Below, in pieces: positions 42,551 through 52,368 of a DNA stretch of 64,000 bases. Made by a program: the position numbers and the translations under genes. Position 1 is the first letter of the stretch. Each line of letters begins with the position of its first letter. The DNA is from Thalassovita taeanensis (GTDB taxonomy: Bacteria; Pseudomonadota; Alphaproteobacteria; Rhodobacterales; Rhodobacteraceae). The stretch covers positions 44,881 to 108,880 of the forward strand of contig NZ_FOEP01000014.1 in assembly GCF_900110775.1 (NCBI RefSeq), in the 5' to 3' direction. The notes below the pieces were generated by a model that saw only the letters and a program-made list of their open reading frames with translations, was not told the DNA's origin and searched no databases.

Positions 42551-42587
42551 GGCCTGACCGCTCAGGCCCGGCCCGCTTCGGCGGGCC
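42551..42587 (+). terminator. Tandem hairpins between corrinoid gene and DUF1638 gene
   Basis: GGCCTGA-CCGC-TCAGGCC (42551-42568) is followed at once by GGCCCGC-TTCG-GCGGGCC (42570-42587), both perfect. Only ATTCCGTTC follows, so termination is probably partial; an attenuator or mRNA stabiliser is equally likely. Confidence 0.55.
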
Positions 42588-42612
42588 ATTCCGTTCAGCG
42601 GCGAAGGACCGG

Positions 42613-43254
42613 ATGAACCTGCCAAGCGACGATATGCTGACCACCCAAGGCTTGCTGCTGGATCATACCAGCGGCAAAGTCCTTCTGATCGGCTGCGGCG
42701 CGCTTGCGCGTGAAATCCTTGATCTGAAAGCGGCCAACAATTGGAGCCACTTGGACTTAGTATGCTTGCCCGCGATCCTGCACAATCACCCCGAAAGAAT
42801 CACGCCAGCCGTGCGCGCCGCCATCGAAAAGCATCGCAGCACATATGCCCGGATTTTTGTCGTCTATGCCGATTGCGGCACCGGCGGGCAGCTTGAAGCC
42901 CTGTGCCATGATATGGGCGTCGATATGGTCGCAGGCCCGCACTGCTATAGCTTTTTTGAAGGGAATGAAAAGTTTGCCGCCAATAGCGAAAGTGACTTCT
43001 CAGCCTTCTATCTGACCGATTTTCTGGTCCGACAATTTGATGCCTTCGTGTGGAAACCGCTGGGCCTTGATCGCCATCCACAGCTGCGCGAGATGTATTT
43101 CGGAAATTACACCAAACTTGTTTATCAGGCGCAAACCGATGATCCGGCCCTGACGGCCACGGCCCGTGACTGCGCCGCCCGGCTGGGGCTGGCGTTTGAG
43201 CGGCGCCTTACCGGCTATGGCGACCTAAAAGCCAGCCTCGCCGCGCTGCGCTAG
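42613..43254 (+). CDS. DUF1638 protein, probable corrinoid/methionine accessory factor
   Basis: A 213-residue protein with the DUF1638 pattern. VLLIGCGALAREIL opens the domain; VVYADCGTGGQLEALC and the DMVAGPHCYSFFEGN segment carry conserved Cys and His residues, possible metal ligands. No signal peptide. DUF1638 proteins often neighbour corrinoid methyltransferases, and I recall genetic evidence in Phaeobacter that one is needed for methionine synthesis. Here it follows the corrinoid gene by 70 bases. A role in cobalamin loading or reactivation is inferred. AAGGA lies before the ATG. Confidence 0.75.
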   Translation: MNLPSDDMLTTQGLLLDHTSGKVLLIGCGALAREILDLKAANNWSHLDLVCLPAILHNHPERITPAVRAAIEKHRSTYARIFVVYADCGTGGQLEALCHDMGVDMVAGPHCYSFFEGNEKFAANSESDFSAFYLTDFLVRQFDAFVWKPLGLDRHPQLREMYFGNYTKLVYQAQTDDPALTATARDCAARLGLAFERRLTGYGDLKASLAALR

Positions 43255-43264
43255 GGCGTATGCC

Positions 43265-43678
43265 TCAGATGGCGGCCTCTGCCGCAACCATTCGAATTCG
43301 CTCGACCATCGCCCGCACCCCGTTCGACCGCTGTGCCGACAGATGCTCATTTAAACCCAGCCGCCCCAGCTCTGCCGGAGCATCCACCTTGCCGACCTCG
43401 GCCAGCGGCAGATCGGCGTAAAGCGCGTGCAGGACCGCAATCAGGCCGCGCACGATCAGCGCATCGCTGTCGCCATCAAAGCTGAAGCGTCCGGCCTCGA
43501 TCCGCGGATGTAACCAGACCTGACTGGCACAGCCCTCAACCTTGGTCGAGGGCACTTTAAACGCCTCGTCCAGCGGCGCCATCGCCCGGCCAAGCTCGAT
43601 CACATGGCGATACCGGTCCTCCCAGTCGTCCAGAAACTCGAAATCCTCGACAATCGCTTCGAATGCCTCTGTCGCCAT
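43265..43678 (-). CDS. sufE: SufE family Fe-S assembly protein
   Basis: A 137-residue sulfur acceptor for the SufS cysteine desulfurase. The active Cys50 lies in TKVEGCASQVWLHPRI, and FEFLDDWEDRYRHVIELGR is the N-terminal helix typical of the family. SufE takes persulfide from SufS and passes it to the SufBCD scaffold. Other suf genes are not in this window, so this copy lies outside a suf operon. It is convergent with DUF1638, whose stop is ten bases away. Confidence 0.92.
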   Translation of the reverse strand: MATEAFEAIVEDFEFLDDWEDRYRHVIELGRAMAPLDEAFKVPSTKVEGCASQVWLHPRIEAGRFSFDGDSDALIVRGLIAVLHALYADLPLAEVGKVDAPAELGRLGLNEHLSAQRSNGVRAMVERIRMVAAEAAI

Positions 43679-43803
43679 GATCTATCCTTTCGCTCGCTTG
43701 CCTTCAGTTAGGCAGGCCCGGCACAAAGGTCCAGCCCCGCTTGCGTCTTTTCAAGCCCGCCCGGATAGGGTAACCCGATGGGGAAGTGACAAAGGCGGAT
43801 GTG

Positions 43804-44319
43804 ATGCGGACAACCCTTTCGGCCCTCTTGATTTCGACCCTAGTGGTCTCTGGCTGCGGCGCGGCGCGCGAGTCGCGGTTGAACCCATTCAACTGGTTCG
43901 GGCGCAGCCAATCCACCCCCACCACGGTTGCCTCAGAGCAAACGGCCAATCCGCTGATCCCGCAGAGCAGCAAGCTCAAACGCAAAGACCTGCCGTATCA
44001 GGGGCAACTCGTGGATCAGGTTTCCGATCTGGTGATCGAAAAGGTGCCCGGCGGCGCGCTGGTGCGTGTGACCGGGGTTTCCGCCGCGCAAGGCGCCTTT
44101 GATGTACGTCTGATAGCGCAGAACGGCGGCAAGCCGGACGATGGCGTACTCAGCTATGAGCTGCGCGCTCTGCAGCCTGCCTACCGTCGCCCTGTCGTGG
44201 GCCCCGCTGCCGGGCGCACTGTAACAGTGGCGCGCTTCCTCAGCGAGGAAACGCTGATCGGCGTCAAAACCATTCAGGTGGTCGGCAACCAGAACGTCCG
44301 CAGCAGCCGTCGCCGCTGA
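43804..44319 (+). CDS. Putative lipoprotein
   Basis: A 171-residue protein with a clear lipoprotein signal: MRTTLSALLISTLVVSGCGA, lipobox VSGC, lipidated Cys18. The mature part has a Ser/Thr/Gln-rich linker and then a beta-rich domain (DQVSDLVIEKVPGGALVRVTG, cited to 20 residues) with no recognised family. The C-terminus is basic (NVRSSRRR). It is probably attached to the inner leaflet of the outer membrane. Its stop abuts that of the convergent rnd gene. Function unknown. The start at 43804 is preferred because it opens the signal peptide directly. Confidence 0.75.
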   Translation: MRTTLSALLISTLVVSGCGAARESRLNPFNWFGRSQSTPTTVASEQTANPLIPQSSKLKRKDLPYQGQLVDQVSDLVIEKVPGGALVRVTGVSAAQGAFDVRLIAQNGGKPDDGVLSYELRALQPAYRRPVVGPAAGRTVTVARFLSEETLIGVKTIQVVGNQNVRSSRRR

Positions 44320-45477
44320 TCAAAGCTCGACGATGCGGACATCCTTGCCCTTGGCGGCCAGCGCAATCCGGCCGTTGCACAGCCGCAGCGCATCCTCGCC
44401 AAACACTTCGCGCCGCCAACCGCTCAGTGCCGACACTTCGCGCACCCCCGCCGCAATTGCATCCAGATCCGAGGCCGATGCAATCAGCTTAGACGCCACC
44501 CCCGAACTTTCGGTCTTGGCCTTCAGCAGCACCCGCAGAAGATCTGCGAGCGCCGGATTGACTTGAAGCTTGTCTCGGCTGGTATCGGGTCGCGGCATCT
44601 GATCCGCCGGGCATTCGACACCGGCCTTGATTGCCGCCAGAATACCATCCGCAATCTCGCCCCGACGCGCCTCGCGCAACAACAACCGCGACCGCCCCAG
44701 ATCCGTGAGTGTCAGCGGCTTTGTCGAAGCCAGTTCGACCAGCGCATCATCCTTGTACACTCTGCTGCGCGGGACGTTGCGCGACTGGGCAAAATCCTCA
44801 CGGAACCGCGCCAGTTCACGCACGATGGCCAGAAATTTTCCCGATGTTGTCCGCGTCTTAACGCGCTGCCAAGCATCTGCTGGGTTGATTATATAGGTGT
44901 CTGGATTGGTCAGAATCCTGATCTCTTCCTGCACCCATTTCTCGCGGTTGTTCTTCTTCAGCTGCGCCGCCAGATATTCATAAACGCTGCGCAGATGCGT
45001 CACATCCGCCAAGGCATAGGTTTTCTGTGCTTCAGTCAACGGACGGCGCGACCAATCCGTAAACCGCGATGTCTTGTCGACGCTCTCCTTGGCGATCTTA
45101 CGCACCAGAGTCTCGTACCCGACCTGCTCGCCGAAGCCACAAACCATTGCTGCGACTTGCGTGTCGAACAATGGTTCGGGAAACACCCGCGCATCAACAT
45201 AGAAAATCTCAAGGTCCTGCCGCGCGGCATGAAACACCTTCACAACCGAGGTGTCGCGAAACAGCTCGTACAGCGGCTCAAGCGACAGCCCGTCGGCCAG
45301 AGGATCAACCAGAACCGCACCATCATCGGTGTCGCCGGGCATGGCCAGCTGGATCAGGCAGAGCTTGGAATAATACGTGCGTTCGCGCAGAAATTCCGTA
45401 TCGACCGTTACATAGTCATGGGTGCGGGCCTCTTTGCAGAAACCGGCAAGTTCGTCCGTCGTTGTGATTGTGATCAT
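44320..45477 (-). CDS. rnd: Ribonuclease D
   Basis: A 385-residue 3'-5' exoribonuclease acting on tRNA precursors and other stable RNA. The DEDDy motifs are VTVDTEFLRERTYYS (Exo I), VKVFHAARQDLEI (Exo II) and TYALADVTHL (Exo III, with the Tyr as catalytic fourth residue). The HRDC domains follow: FREDFAQSRNVPRSRVYKDD is the first, and the second ends near GWRREVFGEDAL. Cytosolic. The convergent lipoprotein stop and this stop share TGATCA. It is about 100 bases downstream of purN. Confidence 0.94.
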   Translation of the reverse strand: MITITTTDELAGFCKEARTHDYVTVDTEFLRERTYYSKLCLIQLAMPGDTDDGAVLVDPLADGLSLEPLYELFRDTSVVKVFHAARQDLEIFYVDARVFPEPLFDTQVAAMVCGFGEQVGYETLVRKIAKESVDKTSRFTDWSRRPLTEAQKTYALADVTHLRSVYEYLAAQLKKNNREKWVQEEIRILTNPDTYIINPADAWQRVKTRTTSGKFLAIVRELARFREDFAQSRNVPRSRVYKDDALVELASTKPLTLTDLGRSRLLLREARRGEIADGILAAIKAGVECPADQMPRPDTSRDKLQVNPALADLLRVLLKAKTESSGVASKLIASASDLDAIAAGVREVSALSGWRREVFGEDALRLCNGRIALAAKGKDVRIVEL

Positions 45478-45574
45478 ATGCCGTTGTTTTTCGTGTTTTT
45501 TGCTTTGGGGCAGTCATATGCGGCCTGTTCTACAGACATACGCCATAGTTTCCGCCAATGCAAAGCACTCTGCG

Positions 45575-46168
45575 TCAACTCAGTTGCAACGGCGTCAGAT
45601 TGCCCCGCACAAAGCGCTCCAGCACCGCCGGATATAACCGATGCTCTTGCACCAATACCCGCGCTGCCAAGGTGTCAGGCGTGTCGCCCTCTAGGATCGG
45701 CACGACGGCCTGTCCAAGGATCGGCCCGTCATCCAACGCGGGCGTGACGAGGTGCACGCTGCATCCGGCCTCAGTCTCTCCGGCCTCAAGCGCGCGGGCG
45801 TGAGTGTGCAGGCCTTTGTATTTGGGCAATAACGAGGGGTGGATATTTAACATCCGCCCCTCCCAACGCCGCACAAACCCTTCGGTCAGCACGCGCATGA
45901 ACCCAGCCAGGCAAATCACATCAGGTGCCGCCTCTTCCAGACGCGCCTGCAGTACGGCTTCGAACGCGGGGCGATCCCCCTTGAAGGGACGGTGATCCAC
46001 CGCCATCACCGGCACGCCCAATGCGGCAGCCTTGGCCAGACCGCCCGCTTCAGGGTCGTTTGACCCCACCAATACCGGCCGCGCAGGGTGGTCGCCCACC
46101 ATGCTTTCGACCAGCTTGATCATATTCGACCCACCGCCTGAAATCAGGATCGCAACGCGGGTTGTCAC
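45575..46168 (-). CDS. purN: Phosphoribosylglycinamide formyltransferase
   Basis: A 197-residue folate-dependent GAR transformylase, step three of purine synthesis. [17 protein letters not shown] is the nucleotide loop, [15 protein letters not shown] and [19 protein letters not shown] carry the catalytic Asn/His region, and [16 protein letters not shown] carries the catalytic Asp. The final 40 residues match the family. Its start overlaps the purM stop by ATGA (46165-46168), giving the common purM-purN pair. Confidence 0.96.
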   Translation of the reverse strand: MTTRVAILISGGGSNMIKLVESMVGDHPARPVLVGSNDPEAGGLAKAAALGVPVMAVDHRPFKGDRPAFEAVLQARLEEAAPDVICLAGFMRVLTEGFVRRWEGRMLNIHPSLLPKYKGLHTHARALEAGETEAGCSVHLVTPALDDGPILGQAVVPILEGDTPDTLAARVLVQEHRLYPAVLERFVRGNLTPLQLS

Positions 46169-47211
46169 ACCAGAGACCCAGTGTAAGCCACGCCTTCGTC
46201 ACCCGTCACCGCGCCCAAAACAAATACGCGCTCACCTGCCGCTGTAAGAAGGCCGCTCAACGCTTCGGCGCGCTCCGCATCGACCACAAGAATCATGCCG
46301 ACGCCACAGTTGAAGGTCTTGAGCATTTCGGCCTGCGCCATGCCGCCTACTTGCCCCAACCAAGCGAAAACGCCCGGCAGGTCCCAGCTGTTCAGGTCGA
46401 TCGTGGCGCCCATGCCCTCGGGCAGAACCCGCGGCAGGTTTTCGGTCAGCCCGCCACCGGTGATATGTGCCAGCGCATGGACGCCCCCGGCGCGTACCGC
46501 CTCAAGCGCCTGCGTCACATACAGGCGTGTCGGCGCAAGCAGCGCCTCACCCAAGGTACCCTCATCCCAAGGGCAGTCAGTGTCCCAGCTCAGCCCGGAT
46601 ACCTCGACCAGCTTGCGCACAAGGCTATAGCCGTTGGAATGCACACCGTTGGACCCAAGGCCCAAGAGAACATCGCCCGGTGCAACACCCGCGGGCAAAT
46701 CTGCACCGCGCTCCATCGCACCCACGGCAAAACCCGCAAGGTCAAAATCGCCATCGTGGTACATGCCCGGCATCTCGGCCGTCTCGCCGCCGATCAACGC
46801 ACAGCCGGATTGCGCGCAACCCTCAGCGATGCCCTCGATGATCCGCGCTGCACTGTCCAGTTCAAGCTTGCCGGTGGCGAAGTAGTCGAGGAAGAACAAC
46901 GGCTCGGCGCCTTGGCACACCAAGTCATTGACGCACATAGCAACCAGATCAATGCCGATCGTATCGACATTGCCGGTGTCGATGGCGATCCTCAGCTTGG
47001 TGCCAACCCCATCCGTGGCCGCAACCAAAATCGGATCGACATATCCCGCGCCTTTCAGATCGAACAGCGCGCCAAATCCGCCCAGCCCCGACATCACGCC
47101 GGGCCGTGCAGTGCGCTTGGCGGCAGGCTTAATCCGATCCACAAGCGCATTGCCTGCGTCAATATCCACACCCGCATCCGCATAGGTCAGACCGTTCTTA
47201 CCAGAGCTCAT
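46165..47211 (-). CDS. purM: Phosphoribosylformylglycinamidine cyclo-ligase
   Basis: A 348-residue AIR synthetase, step five of purine synthesis. [20 protein letters not shown] is the N-terminal signature; [35 protein letters not shown], split at its 20th residue, and [12 protein letters not shown] are ATP-binding segments; [16 protein letters not shown] is near the C-terminus. The start at 47211 fits the family and follows GGGGAA. The frame stays open to 47505 without meaning. It is translationally coupled to purN. Confidence 0.96.
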   Translation of the reverse strand: MSSGKNGLTYADAGVDIDAGNALVDRIKPAAKRTARPGVMSGLGGFGALFDLKGAGYVDPILVAATDGVGTKLRIAIDTGNVDTIGIDLVAMCVNDLVCQGAEPLFFLDYFATGKLELDSAARIIEGIAEGCAQSGCALIGGETAEMPGMYHDGDFDLAGFAVGAMERGADLPAGVAPGDVLLGLGSNGVHSNGYSLVRKLVEVSGLSWDTDCPWDEGTLGEALLAPTRLYVTQALEAVRAGGVHALAHITGGGLTENLPRVLPEGMGATIDLNSWDLPGVFAWLGQVGGMAQAEMLKTFNCGVGMILVVDAERAEALSGLLTAAGERVFVLGAVTGDEGVAYTGSLV

Positions 47212-47344
47212 GACATTTCCCCGATGATTTTGCGCCCCCGATAGACCAACGCGCGCGCCGAGTCCACGCCCACATGCCTCAACCACCTGCCAGCGACAGC
47301 AAAACGCTGAAGGATGCCACCGTCTCGGCCACGACGGGGTAAAA

Positions 47345-49873
47345 TTAGAGGGCGGATTGCTGTTCGCGGAATTCGGAAATACCCAGCTGAGTTTCATCCC
47401 ACAGCATTTGAAGAGGCTCCACCCACGGCTTGATATCAACATCCGTGTCAACGCGCAGACGCTTTTCCATGTGTGACAGCGTATTGCGCAGGCGACGGGC
47501 GCCAATCATTGCCGCCGATCCGGAAAACGCGTGCACCATATCAAGCACTTCGTCCGGCGAAAGCGCATCCGCGCGGTCAAGGTCCGCGACAAATTCGTTG
47601 CCCTGATCCAGAACCCCTTCCAGCATACGGTCGGCCTTAACCGGCCCGATCATCCGCACCAACTGCAAAAGAACGACAACATCCACAGTGACCCGATCAG
47701 AACTGCCTGACCACTCGGCTGCATTTCCCGTCAGGACACGGCGCAAGTTATTGCGGCTAATGGGCTTTGGCACCACATCATCAATCCCCACCTCGCGGTA
47801 AAGCCCAGCATCGCGATCCATCACATGTGCGGTCAAGGCCACAATCCGACAATTCATCGAGGCCCCGGAGACGCGAATCCGGCGTGTGGCTTCGATCCCG
47901 CCCATAATCGGCATGTTGATATCCATCAGAATCAGATCGAACAGTTCAGCCTGTGCCACCGTGACACCCTCAAGCCCGTCGACGGCCTCAAACACCTCAT
48001 GGCCATCGCGCTCAAGCATCTCACGCAGAATGAACCGGTTGGTCGGGTTGTCCTCGACCAGAAGAACACGCAGAGCACGCCCCAGTTCCAGAGGATGTTC
48101 ATCCTCGACCTCGGCGACCAAATCGTCAGGATTTACCTGTGGCAAGCTTAGCGTGACCCAGAACAGGCTTCCCTCGCCGTGAATACTTTCCACGTCGATG
48201 GTGCCGCCCATGGCCGAAATCAGGCGTTTGGTAATGCCAAGCCCGAGTCCCGTCCCTTCGGTTTGTGAATGAACCCCACAGTCCAACCGCACGAAGTCGT
48301 CGAAAATCCGCGTCTGCTCCTGTTCGGCAATACCGACGCCAGTATCGGACACATGAAATTCCAGAACCTGCGATCCGCCTTGATCAATGGGGCCGACGCT
48401 GGCTAAAAGCGTGATATCTCCGTTCTCAGTAAACTTGATCGCATTCCCAAGAAGATTGGCCAAGACCTGCCGCAATCGCTGCACGTCGCCAGAGAACCAG
48501 CCCAGCGGTGTCTCTGGCCTGCTCAAGCTCAGGCTGTTGCCGCGCCGCTGTGCTGATGGCCCCATGGCCGCAATCAGCTCAGCCAGCATCGTGTCGAGAT
48601 CAAAGGGCGCGTTCGAGAGCTTGACCCCGGCCGCTTCAATTTGTGTTATGTCCAACACATCATTCACATGATTCAGAAGGATCTGCCCGGACGTCTGCAA
48701 TAAGCTCAGATAATGGGCATCCTCCCGCCGACCCGGCGCATCACGCATCAATTCCACGATGCCCAAGATACCATTCAGAGGCGTGCGCATTTCGTGGCTC
48801 ATCACAGCCAGAAATCGCGATTTCGCGCGATCACCGGCCAGCGCCCTGTCGCGCGACGTTTTCAGGGTACGCTCGGAATCAAGACGGGTCGTGATGTCAC
48901 GCAGGAAATACACGACGACTTGCCGTGACCGAATGCGCGCAATCCCCTGCGAAACCTCAACCGGAAATTTGTGGCCGTCGGCTCCAAGCCCCAGAAACTG
49001 CCGTCGCGTCGGCCCGGGTTCCAGCTGCATTGGCAACTGTACTGCAGTGCCGTCGGGGTTGCTCAAAAACTCGCTCAGCGTCCGCCCAAGCGCCTTATCG
49101 CGCGACATGGCAAGGATCTGCTCCGCCGCCGGATTAAACTCCATGATGTGCCCTGCCTCGTCCGTCACGACGATCGCGTCGGGCGAGGTTGAGACAATCG
49201 TGGAAAGTCGCGCACTGGTCTGCCGGTTGTCCCGCGCGCGGCGCTTGTTCTGGACATAAAGCCGGAAGAACAGCAGCGCCAAACCGGCCAGCGATGCAAA
49301 AAGCACCGAAGACACCACCGTTAACTGCTTCAGAACGGCAGCCACCTCTTCGCGTTTACGCTCGCCCTGCGTCGCCAACAGAAAATTGCCGTTGGTTGAT
49401 ATCTGCCGCACGATTGGCCTAAGGGCTTCCACGCGCCGGGACAGCCCGTCAGCGATTGGCATCAGCATACCACCGGAGTCATCAATCATCTTCGCGATGC
49501 GTCGATTTTCTGACGCAATATCAGACAGAGCATCCAGATTTCCGATACGGCGGATTGACTCGCGATATATCGGGCTTTGCAACAACGTATCAACACGGCT
49601 GTAGAATACATTGAACCTGCGGCGCAGATTGATCGCGCCCACATCGCCCTTTCGAAACAGTTCGAGTACAGCCATATCCAGTTCAAGGAACTCGACCTCA
49701 AGCTGGGTTACGGTCCAAATCGCGTTGTCCAGCCGCGCCGAGCGCAACTCCTCAAGTCTTGACGAAATCTGAAGCCAAAGCTGAATCGCCAGCACCAGCG
49801 AAAGCAGCACGCCAAAGACAAGCAGCACTGCCTGTCCCCATTTTCTGCCCAGGCGAGTCACCTTCGGCCACAT
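47345..49873 (-). CDS. Hybrid sensor histidine kinase (PAS-HisKA-HATPase-REC-Hpt)
   Basis: An 842-residue membrane phosphorelay protein. Helix 1 (about 14-36) and helix 2 (about 183-205) flank a helical periplasmic sensor. Then a PAS domain (225-340), H-box [20 protein letters not shown] with the phospho-His, N-box [17 protein letters not shown] and [10 protein letters not shown], a receiver with Asp in [13 protein letters not shown], and a C-terminal Hpt domain with [21 protein letters not shown] eight bases before ATG 49873 sets the start; an ATG eight codons earlier is weaker. The periplasmic protein and LuxR regulator that follow on the other side likely belong to the same pathway. Confidence 0.9.
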   Translation of the reverse strand: MWPKVTRLGRKWGQAVLLVFGVLLSLVLAIQLWLQISSRLEELRSARLDNAIWTVTQLEVEFLELDMAVLELFRKGDVGAINLRRRFNVFYSRVDTLLQSPIYRESIRRIGNLDALSDIASENRRIAKMIDDSGGMLMPIADGLSRRVEALRPIVRQISTNGNFLLATQGERKREEVAAVLKQLTVVSSVLFASLAGLALLFFRLYVQNKRRARDNRQTSARLSTIVSTSPDAIVVTDEAGHIMEFNPAAEQILAMSRDKALGRTLSEFLSNPDGTAVQLPMQLEPGPTRRQFLGLGADGHKFPVEVSQGIARIRSRQVVVYFLRDITTRLDSERTLKTSRDRALAGDRAKSRFLAVMSHEMRTPLNGILGIVELMRDAPGRREDAHYLSLLQTSGQILLNHVNDVLDITQIEAAGVKLSNAPFDLDTMLAELIAAMGPSAQRRGNSLSLSRPETPLGWFSGDVQRLRQVLANLLGNAIKFTENGDITLLASVGPIDQGGSQVLEFHVSDTGVGIAEQEQTRIFDDFVRLDCGVHSQTEGTGLGLGITKRLISAMGGTIDVESIHGEGSLFWVTLSLPQVNPDDLVAEVEDEHPLELGRALRVLLVEDNPTNRFILREMLERDGHEVFEAVDGLEGVTVAQAELFDLILMDINMPIMGGIEATRRIRVSGASMNCRIVALTAHVMDRDAGLYREVGIDDVVPKPISRNNLRRVLTGNAAEWSGSSDRVTVDVVVLLQLVRMIGPVKADRMLEGVLDQGNEFVADLDRADALSPDEVLDMVHAFSGSAAMIGARRLRNTLSHMEKRLRVDTDVDIKPWVEPLQMLWDETQLGISEFREQQSAL

Positions 49874-50019
49874 TCGGCGTGCCTCCTGTTGATGCATCGC
49901 GGCAGGTTAATGTGTTTTGTCGCGCTCCTGAATCGATAAAACGCCAAAATCCAGGGAATTTTCGTGCCGAAACAGTAAAATTGCGGTGAGTGTGCGGGGA
50001 TACCCGGCCTTGGATCGAC

Positions 50020-50538
50020 TCAGCGGCCGACTTCGATGCGATCCATCTGCCAAACACTCAGAGCGAAGACGGTTTCCGTTTGAAACCTCAAATCCCTGTC
50101 GTACGGGAAGACCATCCAGAGCGGCCCCTTGTCCCGTGCAGACATCGGGGCTCCATTGCGTTCATACGCAATAAGCGCGTCGCTTTCATCCACTTCGGCC
50201 ACCGGAATGTCGATCAGATATTCGTTCAAGGCGCTCAGCGTAAGAACACCCTCCGTCACGTCCAGAGCGCCGAGCAAATCCTTCAACCACACGCCCTGAA
50301 AATGCTGCGTGCCCTCGGACCAGATTGTCGTGGTGAAAAATCCAGAGCGGGGCAAGGCCATCAGATCCGCCATCGTGAGCGCGCGTGCGGCACGTGCGCT
50401 TCCGTCTTCGAAGGTGACCTGTAACACCACATCTAGAGCCGTCGGGCACGGCTCCGCTTGCCGATCCGTCGCCCCTGCCCCCCCTGACCATGCCAACAAT
50501 GCCGTAAAGCATGCCAGTATTGTCCACAGCTTTACCAT
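50020..50538 (-). CDS. Periplasmic protein resembling the oxidoreductase molybdopterin-binding fold
   Basis: A 172-residue exported protein. A signal peptide (MVKLWTILACFTALLAW, cleavage near AGAT) precedes a beta-rich domain. ALTMADLMALPRSGFFTTT and HFQGVWLKDLLGALDV echo the sulfite-oxidase-type molybdopterin-binding fold, but the cofactor-binding Cys of that family is not obvious, and length is short. It may therefore be a ligand-binding derivative. It lies between a hybrid kinase gene and a LuxR regulator; a sensory accessory role is inferred. The start at 50538 begins the signal peptide. Confidence 0.65.
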   Translation of the reverse strand: MVKLWTILACFTALLAWSGGAGATDRQAEPCPTALDVVLQVTFEDGSARAARALTMADLMALPRSGFFTTTIWSEGTQHFQGVWLKDLLGALDVTEGVLTLSALNEYLIDIPVAEVDESDALIAYERNGAPMSARDKGPLWMVFPYDRDLRFQTETVFALSVWQMDRIEVGR

Positions 50539-50730
50539 ATCACCGCCCCCGATCACTACGAGCGCACTATGGTCGAAACCGGACAAACAGGTCCATAGCC
50601 CTATCCCTCCGTATAGGTTACATAAGATGTGTTCGGGGCGCCCGAGCGGTCGAATATTTGCAATCTTCTAACCTTGCGACCCACTTTCGGTTTGTCTCTT
50701 CCCCATGTGCTGATTTATTGAGCGGTTGCC

Positions 50731-51339
50731 ATGACCAGACTTCTTATCGCAGACGACCATGAACTTGTGCGCGAAACCATCGCTGCATATCTCGCCGAAG
50801 CTGGACAGCTTGAAGTCATTCAGTCGGCTGATCTGGAGGATGCATTGGTGCGCCTGGCGTCAACCGGGCCGGTTGATCTGGTGCTGCTTGATTACACAAT
50901 GCCCGGAATGAGCCTGCCCGAGGGGGTGCACAGGGCAATTGACGCAAATGCCCCCAATCCGGTGGCTCTGCTGTCCGGCACCGCCTCGCCCGACACCGCG
51001 CGCCGGGCACTTGCGGCGGGGGCTGCGGGGTTTCTGCCAAAAACAATGGCACCTGAAACGCTTATCACAGCCGTGCGGCATTTGCTAAATGGTGGCACCT
51101 ATGCGCCGCAACAATTTCTCGAATCCGATCAGAAGAATCGCAAGAACCTGCACCTGACACCGCGCGAGCTGGATGTGTTGCGGGGGATTTGCGAGGGCAA
51201 AGCCAACAAAGAAATTGCCCGCGATCTGGAAGTGCAGGAGGTCACAATCAAGCTGCACGTCAAAACGCTATGCCGCAAGTTGAATGCGCGTAATCGTACC
51301 CATGCGGCGATGATCGGTCGGGATCTGGATCTGCTCTAG
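50731..51339 (+). CDS. LuxR-type response regulator
   Basis: A 202-residue two-domain regulator. The receiver (1-120) has acidic DDHE at 8-11, phospho-Asp in VLLDYTMPGMS, and Lys in FLPKTM. The DNA-binding domain (140-198) reads LTPRELDVLRGICEGKANKE then a LuxR helix-turn-helix, VQEVTIKLHVKTLCRKLN. It is divergent from the periplasmic-protein gene with about 190 bases between, which should hold promoters for both. The hybrid kinase, with an Hpt output domain, is the obvious phosphodonor. The stop lies in a CTAG shared with glk. Confidence 0.92.
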   Translation: MTRLLIADDHELVRETIAAYLAEAGQLEVIQSADLEDALVRLASTGPVDLVLLDYTMPGMSLPEGVHRAIDANAPNPVALLSGTASPDTARRALAAGAAGFLPKTMAPETLITAVRHLLNGGTYAPQQFLESDQKNRKNLHLTPRELDVLRGICEGKANKEIARDLEVQEVTIKLHVKTLCRKLNARNRTHAAMIGRDLDLL

Positions 51340-52274
51340 GACTGCATCAACCGTTGGGCACAGCCCAGCAACGCCAATTGTGGCACTGTCACTTCGGAAA
51401 TCGTGATCGACTTGTGGATCGAGGCATATGGCCCGCCGCGATGGAAAGATGTGGCAAACCCCGTGCGGTGCAGGATCGAGGCGATGGCGCGCCCAACGCC
51501 CCCGGCCAGAAAAATCCCCCCAAAGGGCAGATGGATCAGCGATAGATCGGCGCAGTAGCGCCCCAGATATCGGCCAAACAGATCAACAGCGCGGGTCGCT
51601 GCAAGGTCTTGCCCGGTCTCAAAGTTGCCAAGGATCGCGGGCGCTTTGGCCGCGTCTTTGCCGCCAAAGAAGCGATACAGCCGCTCCAACCCCGGACCGC
51701 AAAGTGCGGCTTCGACCGGGCAATGGCCCAGCTCAGCACGGGCGAAGTCGCAAAACGCCAGGTCGATGCTGTCGTGAGCCGACAGCGCAACATGCCCGCT
51801 TTCTGAGGGCGGAACAAACACGCCAGTCCTGGTCATATGAGCCACTGCGGCGTTAATGCCGGTGCCGGGGGCCACGATCAGGCGCGGGGCGGCTGTGGGC
51901 ACGTTTTTTGCGCCAGCCAGAATGGTGTGTTGGTCTTGCCCACCCAAACCATGAAGCGCATGAGCCATGGCCTGCAGGTCGTTGAGAAGGATGGTGTTTG
52001 ATGCTCCTGTCAGCGCGGTTACCGCAGCAGATTCTATCCGCCACGGGGCATTGGTCAATTGTACGGCACCGTCCTGAACCGGGCCTGCAGCGCCCAAACA
52101 GACGGCCGACACCGATGAAAGATCAAGCGCGCGCAGGTAGCCCGTCAGCATTGACGAGAAATCCGCATGGTCGCGATTGGCCATCACCCGCATACTGTTG
52201 CCAAGCAGGTGGCCATCCTGCGCAAGCGCAAGCCGCGTATTGGTGCCTCCGATATCGCCCACCAACGCTGTCAT
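51336..52274 (-). CDS. glk: Glucokinase
   Basis: A 312-residue ATP-dependent glucokinase of the Glk (non-ROK) family. The phosphate loop is LVGDIGGTNTRLALAQ, LLNDLQAMAHAL carries the catalytic Asp, and VAPGTGINAAV and PSESGHVALS are substrate segments; GGIFLAGGVGRAI is the adenosine motif. It phosphorylates glucose to glucose-6-phosphate for the Entner-Doudoroff route. The start at 52274 follows GGAGG. It is about 95 bases downstream of the corrinoid methyltransferase gene, separated from it by a strong terminator. Confidence 0.93.
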   Translation of the reverse strand: MTALVGDIGGTNTRLALAQDGHLLGNSMRVMANRDHADFSSMLTGYLRALDLSSVSAVCLGAAGPVQDGAVQLTNAPWRIESAAVTALTGASNTILLNDLQAMAHALHGLGGQDQHTILAGAKNVPTAAPRLIVAPGTGINAAVAHMTRTGVFVPPSESGHVALSAHDSIDLAFCDFARAELGHCPVEAALCGPGLERLYRFFGGKDAAKAPAILGNFETGQDLAATRAVDLFGRYLGRYCADLSLIHLPFGGIFLAGGVGRAIASILHRTGFATSFHRGGPYASIHKSITISEVTVPQLALLGCAQRLMQS

Positions 52275-52321
52275 GTACGTCCTCCCTGCCCTGTCTCTTT
52301 CTATCGCGGGGGCAGACAAAG

Positions 52322-52350
52322 AAAAAGGCCGCGCAGATGCACGGCCTTTT
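52322..52350 (-). terminator. Terminator of the MetF-corrinoid methyltransferase run
   Basis: Stem GGCCG (52327-52331) / CGGCC (52342-52346), extended by A5 and T4 flanks on the plus strand, so the minus strand ends GGCCTTTTTC. It closes the 54.7-52.4 kb operon before glk. Confidence 0.85.
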
Positions 52351-52368
52351 GTCACACCGACAGGTTGG

